A DNA stretch of 11,943 nucleotides from Enteropsectra breve (taxonomy: Eukaryota; Microsporidia): positions 1 to 11,943 of the forward strand of contig JALPMN010000494.1 of assembly GCA_024243835.1 (NCBI GenBank), in the 5' to 3' direction. Shown piece by piece: positions 7,673-11,943 of this stretch (position 1 is its first letter; the number at the start of each line of letters is the position of its first letter). Both the position numbers and the translations under genes were made by a program. Below the pieces are notes generated by a model. It had not been told where the DNA came from. It saw only the letters and a program-made list of their open reading frames with translations, and did not search any database.

Positions 7673-7978
7673 ACAGAAATCAAAAACCAGAAATACTTGG
7701 TTGACGAGGGCTTCCATGTGAGCGATGGAATCAAGTACGGGATTGATTATCTGGTCTACACTGACGAACCGTCGCGAGTTCATTCCAAGTACGGTGTATA
7801 TGTGATGCAGCCAGGGCTGACATACGTGCAGCTGATAGCACTGCAGCGGGTGTGCAACAGCGTACAGAAGATATTGCTACTGGCAGACTTGAATGAGGCT
7901 GGTGATGTTGTTCTGACGGAGTGCAGCAGATTTGTGCTGAGTGATAAAGAAACAAATGTAGAGGATGCTCCGAAATGA
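7673..7978 (+). CDS. SEN34: tRNA-splicing endonuclease catalytic domain, Sen34-like; start unresolved
   Basis: The enzyme cuts introns from pre-tRNA. The readable part is almost only the catalytic fold: KYLVDEGFHVSDGIKYGIDYLVY, then a DEP loop, then HSKYGVYV and NSVQKILLLA. The Tyr/His/Lys triad is visible: Tyr at codon 7757-7759, His at 7781-7783, Lys at 7868-7870. Tyr and His are 8 apart and His and Lys 29 apart, closer to Sen34 than to Sen2 as I recall their spacings. The oddity is the 5' end: an in-frame TGA lies at 7670-7672 and no ATG precedes the conserved core. The coordinate given is the first codon after that stop. Either an intron or a 1-nt frameshift joins it to upstream sequence, where ATG 7572 and ATG 7656 are candidates (see findings). 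The end GDVVLTECSRFVL matches the usual last strand of the fold. An AATAAA follows shortly after the stop. Confidence 0.8.
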   Translation, partial: TEIKNQKYLVDEGFHVSDGIKYGIDYLVYTDEPSRVHSKYGVYVMQPGLTYVQLIALQRVCNSVQKILLLADLNEAGDVVLTECSRFVLSDKETNVEDAPK

Positions 7979-8517
7979 AATAGAAAGAGAATAAATATAA
8001 TGAAAATTGCTTCATAAACTGTATCTATTACAGTTTTATAAGCTTCAATCCGTTCTTATGCCAGCATTGAAGTGAGTCTCAAAAAATTATTTTTACTCTA
8101 CTACAGCAGCTTTTCGATAGTGATATGAAAACTAAATGGCACTTTATTTCATTAGTGATATGAACACTAAAACGCACGTTATTTCATTAGTGATATGAAC
8201 ACTAAAACGCACTTTATTTCATAAATGATAGACATTCTGATCGAGGTATTAGAATATGATATCAAGTAATAGCTATACTGATATCAATGATTAAAATAAT
8301 GTATTACAAAAAATTTATGAGTATTTTAAGCAAAGATTTTCTCTTTGCGTCTGATAGCGCTATTTATATACAAAATATAGCATACCAACGGTTTTAGCAA
8401 AATGTAAGTGCAAAAATCATGAATTCTGATATGGAAAATTGATTCATTCGACTACATTTTATTTTAATTTATCACCATAAAAATAGATATAAGCCTGAAT
8501 ATCATAAGCATCATACC
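7979..8517. other. Intergenic region with tandem repeats
   Basis: 540 bp without a gene. It holds the 35-bp tandem array (8115-8230), a 10-bp palindrome ATAGCGCTAT at 8354-8363, and otherwise AT-rich spacer leading to the first TBC gene. No tRNA-like fold was seen. Confidence 0.7.
8115..8230. repeat. 35-bp tandem repeat with internal hairpin
   Basis: Two near-identical full units (8139-8173 and 8174-8208, differing at one base, GCACTTT versus GCACGTT) are flanked by a degenerate partial unit (8115-8138) and the first part of a further unit (8209-8222, diverging to about 8230). Each full unit holds an inverted repeat TTAGTG-ATATGAA-CACTAA (8152-8170 in the first). The ATTAGTGATAT core is shared with the repeat at the left edge of the window. 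Confidence 0.9.
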
Positions 8518-9609
8518 ATGTTCATTACAGCAATTTTCAATAAAATATTACAGTTGTTGAGGATAAAAGGCACACGCAGCCGTCTAGAGCGGTATAATGA
8601 AGCGGTTGAACAGTATGGAGATGATTATAATGCTGAAATGAACATCCTGTTTGAAGAGATAGAGCAAGGCTTTTGTATGGTTGATCACGAGCAACTACAT
8701 AATGAGATCATCGAGGAGTTTTTTATAGCAGTTGAGAGATGTAAGCAGCTAGAACAAGAAAATAATTCAACCCAGTCTTCAAGTAATGAACACTCTGAGA
8801 ACAACGATGATCCTGAGATAACGAAGCTCTTAGCAGGGGTATCTGGTAATACTGTTAAAAAGATATATGACGAAGAATACGATAGTGAACAAGTAAAAGA
8901 AGAAATAAAGAACCAAATTGACACAGATGCACCAAGAGTGTATTGTTATTGCAAAACAGAAGAATATAAAAAGTATCTAAATGACTTTTTTAAAAACTGT
9001 GCAACTGAGCTTTCAGAAAAGGAGCCGTATATCCAGGGAATGGATCGTTTTTTCTCAATCATATTTTACAGCTACTACAACACTATGGGGGAACTTTCAA
9101 AAAGCGATATTAAGGACTGCTGGCAGCTAGTTGTAGACAAGTTCTTCGTCAGGTATAATTGTAATAACGACTACAAGGAAAGGCTTGATCGTACTATAGC
9201 AAGCTATTTGAGTTTCCGGTACAAGAATTTTAATAAAGGCGAGTTTAGTGGTGATGCAACGACGCATGCTGGCTATTTCATGAAGTACTTTGCCCAATGG
9301 TTCATTGATGAATCTATTTTTGATATTTCGAATCAACTCGAGCTCTTTATATATCTGTTGGTGGCATCAAGTTACGAACCCATTATAATGTTTGTTGCAA
9401 ACTATGACTATTTCATCAAAGTGCTTGAAAATGACTCTAATAGCGCGCTTAGACAAATGCTTCCACTACAGAATGCGGCTGAGTGGATCTCCAACACAAA
9501 AAAACTCTATGAGCAGCTTCAAATAAAAACCCCTTATAAAATGACGCTAGAAGACTTGGAAAAAAAGATCAATAAGTATGTTTCACGGCGAAATTGGTTT
9601 TTTAATTAA
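8518..9609 (+). CDS. TBC-domain (Rab GTPase-activating) protein, paralogue 1 (363 aa)
   Basis: TBC proteins switch off Rab GTPases with two catalytic fingers. Both motifs are present: IDTDAPR (134-140) fits the arginine-finger motif IxxDxxR, and YIQGM (171-175) fits the glutamine-finger motif YxQGM. R140 and Q173 are 33 apart, near the 35 of yeast Gyp1. Later, FAQWFIDESIFDI (258-270) and YEPIIMFVANYDYF (286-299) fit the C-terminal TBC helices, where a Trp and a short acidic helix are expected. The flanks are poorly conserved, so this is a very divergent member. Residues 1-15 are hydrophobic (MFITAIFNKILQLLRI) but contain a Lys and look more amphipathic than signal-like. An acidic, Ser/Asn-rich linker spans about 80-100. 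It is about 40% similar by eye to the next gene, in tandem on the same strand. AATAAA directly follows the stop (9610-9615). Confidence 0.75.
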   Translation: MFITAIFNKILQLLRIKGTRSRLERYNEAVEQYGDDYNAEMNILFEEIEQGFCMVDHEQLHNEIIEEFFIAVERCKQLEQENNSTQSSSNEHSENNDDPEITKLLAGVSGNTVKKIYDEEYDSEQVKEEIKNQIDTDAPRVYCYCKTEEYKKYLNDFFKNCATELSEKEPYIQGMDRFFSIIFYSYYNTMGELSKSDIKDCWQLVVDKFFVRYNCNNDYKERLDRTIASYLSFRYKNFNKGEFSGDATTHAGYFMKYFAQWFIDESIFDISNQLELFIYLLVASSYEPIIMFVANYDYFIKVLENDSNSALRQMLPLQNAAEWISNTKKLYEQLQIKTPYKMTLEDLEKKINKYVSRRNWFFN

Positions 9610-9911
9610 AATAAATATTGGCTTTAACGCATTTTTTCTTCTGCATGCTAGTTTACAGTATGATTTTTAAGACAACATTTATTCATTATTACATCATTGG
9701 AAAAAAGCTGAAGTAGTTTTATTTTTGGAAATTTTAAATGATTGAAAATTAAAATTGAATCGAGAATAGTTAGCATAATCTTAATATAATCATCATGTAT
9801 TTTTGTAATTGTATTGAACTTATAAATTTGAACAATTTTTAAAATAAAATTTTTAAAAAAATTTACTAACGTCGAATTTACAGTTATTTTTTTTAAACAA
9901 GAAGACTGCCC
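9610..9911. other. AT-rich spacer between the TBC paralogues
   Basis: About 300 bp, very AT-rich and with poly-T and poly-A runs. I see only the AATAAA at 9610-9615 and the CCC start signal of the downstream gene at 9909-9911. Confidence 0.7.
9909..9911 (+). promoter_or_regulatory. CCC start motif of the second TBC gene
   Basis: CCC directly abuts ATG 9912. It matters because the next in-frame ATG (9951) would remove the signal peptide; the motif favours the longer, signal-bearing start. Confidence 0.55.
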
Positions 9912-11027
9912 ATGTTATCATTAGTTTTCACATTATCTATAGTTTATGCGATGGAAAGATTCAGCATGCCAAACACTTCACCGGCACGACAAGAAATAGC
10001 TGAAGCAAATAATGAAGCGGATTATTCAATCATTATGCATGATAAAGTACATAAAGAACTACTCGATGAATTTATTTCAAGAGTTAAAGAATGCAAAGGC
10101 CTAAAACAAGAAAAAGAAACCTTTAGATTTGAAATTAATAGGCCTGCAAATCATAGCAATGATAAAAATTCGTGGGAAGTCATTGACAAAGCATGCAATT
10201 CAATCGTTCCAGAAGGAACACTGACTCAAAATTCTATAAAAGATAGTACAGCTCTTACATCAAAGAAAATATATTATGTATATGATATGATTTTTGATGC
10301 TGAAGCAGTAGACGAGAAGACTATAAAAGTAATAAAAAAAGATAGGGAAAGACTGATTCTATATGATTCGGCACCGGAGTATAAAGTTTCATTGCTCAAC
10401 TGTTGGGACTGGTGTATAGAAAGAATTACAAAGGAGGTTGATTATGTTCAAGGGATGGATCGCTTTTTCGTTTTTATTTTTTACAACTATTATAAGTCAG
10501 AATGCTTTTCATACGAAAATGTTCTGGACTGCTGGAAGCTCGTCTTAGAGAAATTTATCCTTAGATTTTTGTGTTGTGCCGATTACAACAAAAGGATTCT
10601 AAATATCGTTGACAATTATATGAGTTACAAGTATGAACACTTCTATGAAGGTTCGTTTATGAATATAAAACAGTTCGAAGGGGTAAAAATGAAGTTTTAT
10701 GCCTCCTGGTTTATAGACACACTAATCTTTGACATTCAGAACCAAATGGAGCTCTTCAATTATTTTTTAATTAGGCCAAGCTATGAGCCACTTATAATGT
10801 ATATGGCCAATTATGATTATTTTAGAATTTTAGATGAAAACGAGGATAAGAAAATAAAAGTTTTCGAAAAACAGAGTGCAAGTGAATGGATTTCTAACGC
10901 AACGCGTTTTTATAAGGAGTTGGGAATAAGCAGTGATGCAAACTTGGATATTATTGAGCTTGAAAAAATATTTATGAATCTTATTCCAGGATATATAAAG
11001 GTCTTCGATAATCCTTATTTACAGTAA
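9912..11027 (+). CDS. TBC-domain protein with N-terminal signal peptide, paralogue 2 (371 aa)
   Basis: Same family as the preceding gene. IKKDRER (141-147) supplies the arginine-finger motif and YVQGM (178-182) the glutamine finger; R147 and Q180 are again 33 apart. Shared blocks include H-x-ELLDEF with CK-x-LKQE (47-67), QGMDRFF (180-186), DCWKLVLEKF (206-215), ASWFIDTLIFDIQNQMELF (264-282), SYEPLIMYMANYDYF (290-304) and SEWISN (324-329). The N-terminus differs: MLSLVFTLSIVYA is a compact hydrophobic signal with a V-x-A cleavage site near residue 13, absent from the first copy in this form. CCC abuts this ATG, supporting it as the true start rather than Met14. There are no further membrane segments. 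Sent into the secretory pathway, a Rab regulator would have no cytosolic substrate in the parasite, so export to the host is a possible reading, though unproven. Confidence 0.75.
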   Translation: MLSLVFTLSIVYAMERFSMPNTSPARQEIAEANNEADYSIIMHDKVHKELLDEFISRVKECKGLKQEKETFRFEINRPANHSNDKNSWEVIDKACNSIVPEGTLTQNSIKDSTALTSKKIYYVYDMIFDAEAVDEKTIKVIKKDRERLILYDSAPEYKVSLLNCWDWCIERITKEVDYVQGMDRFFVFIFYNYYKSECFSYENVLDCWKLVLEKFILRFLCCADYNKRILNIVDNYMSYKYEHFYEGSFMNIKQFEGVKMKFYASWFIDTLIFDIQNQMELFNYFLIRPSYEPLIMYMANYDYFRILDENEDKKIKVFEKQSASEWISNATRFYKELGISSDANLDIIELEKIFMNLIPGYIKVFDNPYLQ

Positions 11028-11234
11028 ATTAAATTATAACGTTAATTTGGGCTTACTTATGTTTTAATAAAAAATCTATATTTTACATATTAACTGTTTA
11101 CGATTCAACGTATAATTCTCTACTCAGTACTGCAATAATGTCGATAAAAGTATAGAAAACTTAGCATGATGGCGGGTGCTGATTGCTCTATTTAAAATCA
11201 GGTACAAAATTTGAGGGACAAAGTTTCATAAATA

Positions 11235-11449
11235 ATGGTGCTTTTTAAAGGCTACACGTTGCCTAGAGAGTCCAGGACCACAAAAGTAATTAAAATGTAT
11301 GCTTTATGTCCTCTGTGCGGTTTTTGAATATGTGCAGGCAAATATTTATTGAAAGCAAAGTTATTCTTTACACAGGCTCTGTTTCAAAGAGTACAATATT
11401 TCAGCAGAAAAATACATTTAAACTGAATATAGAGCTCTTTAGTTGCTAA
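11235..11449 (+). pseudogene. Broken open frame with a CPLCG motif, possible transposase relic
   Basis: ATG 11235 opens 30 codons ending in a CPLCGF motif before TGA at 11325. A second, overlapping frame (ATG 11306 to TAA 11447-11449, 47 codons) continues with CRQIF and a YTGSVS stretch. A one-base shift would link them. An N-terminal C-x2-C followed by a later Cys and an R/YTGS block recalls ISXO2-like (Merlin) transposases, which are common in microsporidia, but the match is weak and no DDE residues are visible. Confidence 0.2.
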
Positions 11450-11867
11450 TAGTCGCTGTGTGATTTAGTTTAAAATGAGAGATATTCATTCAGTAATTAA
11501 AGCTATTTTCGTCTTTAAAAATAAAACGATAAAATCGTTATAATGAATAAAATTAGTGTATTTATCCCTATAAAAAGTCATATTACTTTACTTATCTTTT
11601 AGATCTATATTATGGTAATGAATTTATTGAGAATGCGGGTCTAGCGTTGCCTCACCGACCGTTTAATAAAGACTATTAACAACCCCATTATTTATTTAAT
11701 CATTTTTTATTTCATCATTTTAACCAATAGACTTATAGGGTCATTATAATATAAAACCTCCTTTTTAATCACTTATCATAAAAGGGGAATACCCCCTTTA
11801 TCGTTATGCAAAATTTTGGAGTGGGGAAAGCTATTTGGCACTAAAAAGGGGTGCTTGAAAATTTTTA

Positions 11868-11878
11868 TTTTTTACCCT
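11868..11878 (+). promoter_or_regulatory. TTTTTTACCCT start-proximal motif
   Basis: Lies 5 nt before the ATG at 11884 and repeats exactly at 3871-3881. The CCC within it fits the microsporidian start-signal pattern. Confidence 0.4.
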
Positions 11879-11883
11879 CCAAA

Positions 11884-11943
11884 ATGAACTTTAGGCAAAC
11901 AACACTAGATGCAGTGCTTCAGGAAGTTATGGAGTTTAAGGAT
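11884..11943 (+). CDS. 5' end of a gene cut by the window edge
   Basis: Twenty codons are visible (MNFRQTTLDAVLQEVMEFKD), open to the window edge. The start is supported by TTTTTTACCCT just upstream and by the G/C-run promoter region. The QTTLDAVL stretch faintly resembles a PCNA-interacting (PIP-like) peptide but lacks the aromatic pair, so no function is assigned. Confidence 0.55.
   Translation, partial: MNFRQTTLDAVLQEVMEFKD

Larger units (their letters stand above)
11028..11883. other. Gene-poor region with relic frames and a G/C-run promoter
   Basis: About 850 bp with no intact gene. It holds broken open frames at 11235-11449, a small hairpin AACGAT-AAA-ATCGTT (11525-11539), and, before the gene at the right edge, several GGGG/CCCC runs including an imperfect inverted repeat TAAAAGGGG-AATAC-CCCCTTTA (11779-11800). 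AATAAA for the second TBC gene lies near 11063. No RNA gene recognised. Confidence 0.55.

Noticed and set aside
8115..8230. CRISPR array
   Set aside because: The 35-bp units are directly adjacent with no unique spacers; this is an ordinary tandem repeat in a eukaryotic context.
11140..11460. tRNA or other structured RNA gene
   Set aside because: No acceptor-stem pairing, TTCRA loop or internal promoter boxes could be found by eye.

Overview
The window looks like nuclear DNA of a microsporidian (a highly reduced, obligately intracellular fungal parasite). Three things support this. First, it carries eukaryotic housekeeping genes in shortened form: an Rrp5 of about 550 residues, an RNA polymerase II subunit Rpb3 and a tRNA-splicing endonuclease subunit. 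Second, a CCC or CCCC block sits just upstream of the ATG of several genes, often after an AAATTT-like stretch; this is the start-site signal described for microsporidia. Third, AATAAA lies on or next to many stop codons. The DNA is AT-rich by eye and genes lie on both strands. The genus cannot be fixed from the sequence alone.

Layout. 94-300 (-): short membrane protein. 301-1764: about 1.4 kb without an intact gene, with broken open frames (some faintly like a Tc1/mariner transposase) and a perfect 25-bp palindrome. 1765-3342 (-): 525-residue protein with a signal peptide and a C4HC3 zinc-binding (PHD/RING-like) module. 3598-3779 and 3939-4121 (-): two tandem copies of a 60-residue single-pass membrane protein; the first is broken by an apparent 1-nt deletion. 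4299-4505 (+): glycine-zipper-like small protein. 4779-6434 (+): Rrp5. 6686-7393 (-): Rpb3. 7673-7978 (+): Sen34-like catalytic domain with no usable start in frame. 8115-8230: 35-bp tandem repeats. 8518-9609 and 9912-11027 (+): tandem paralogues that read as divergent TBC-domain Rab GTPase-activating proteins. 11028-11883: decayed sequence and a GGG/CCC-rich gene promoter. 11884-end: first 20 codons of another gene.

The central block (Rrp5, Rpb3, Sen34) is core RNA metabolism: ribosome assembly, mRNA synthesis and tRNA splicing. The flanks look like accessory, parasite-specific DNA: duplicated small membrane proteins, a secreted zinc-finger protein, repeats, and the TBC pair. The most interesting signal is that pair. 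Both copies keep the arginine-finger motif (IxxDxxR) and the glutamine-finger motif (YxQGM) exactly 33 residues apart, and the second copy also starts with a convincing signal peptide. A cytosolic-type Rab regulator sent into the secretory pathway suggests, by inference only, a protein exported to act on host vesicle traffic.
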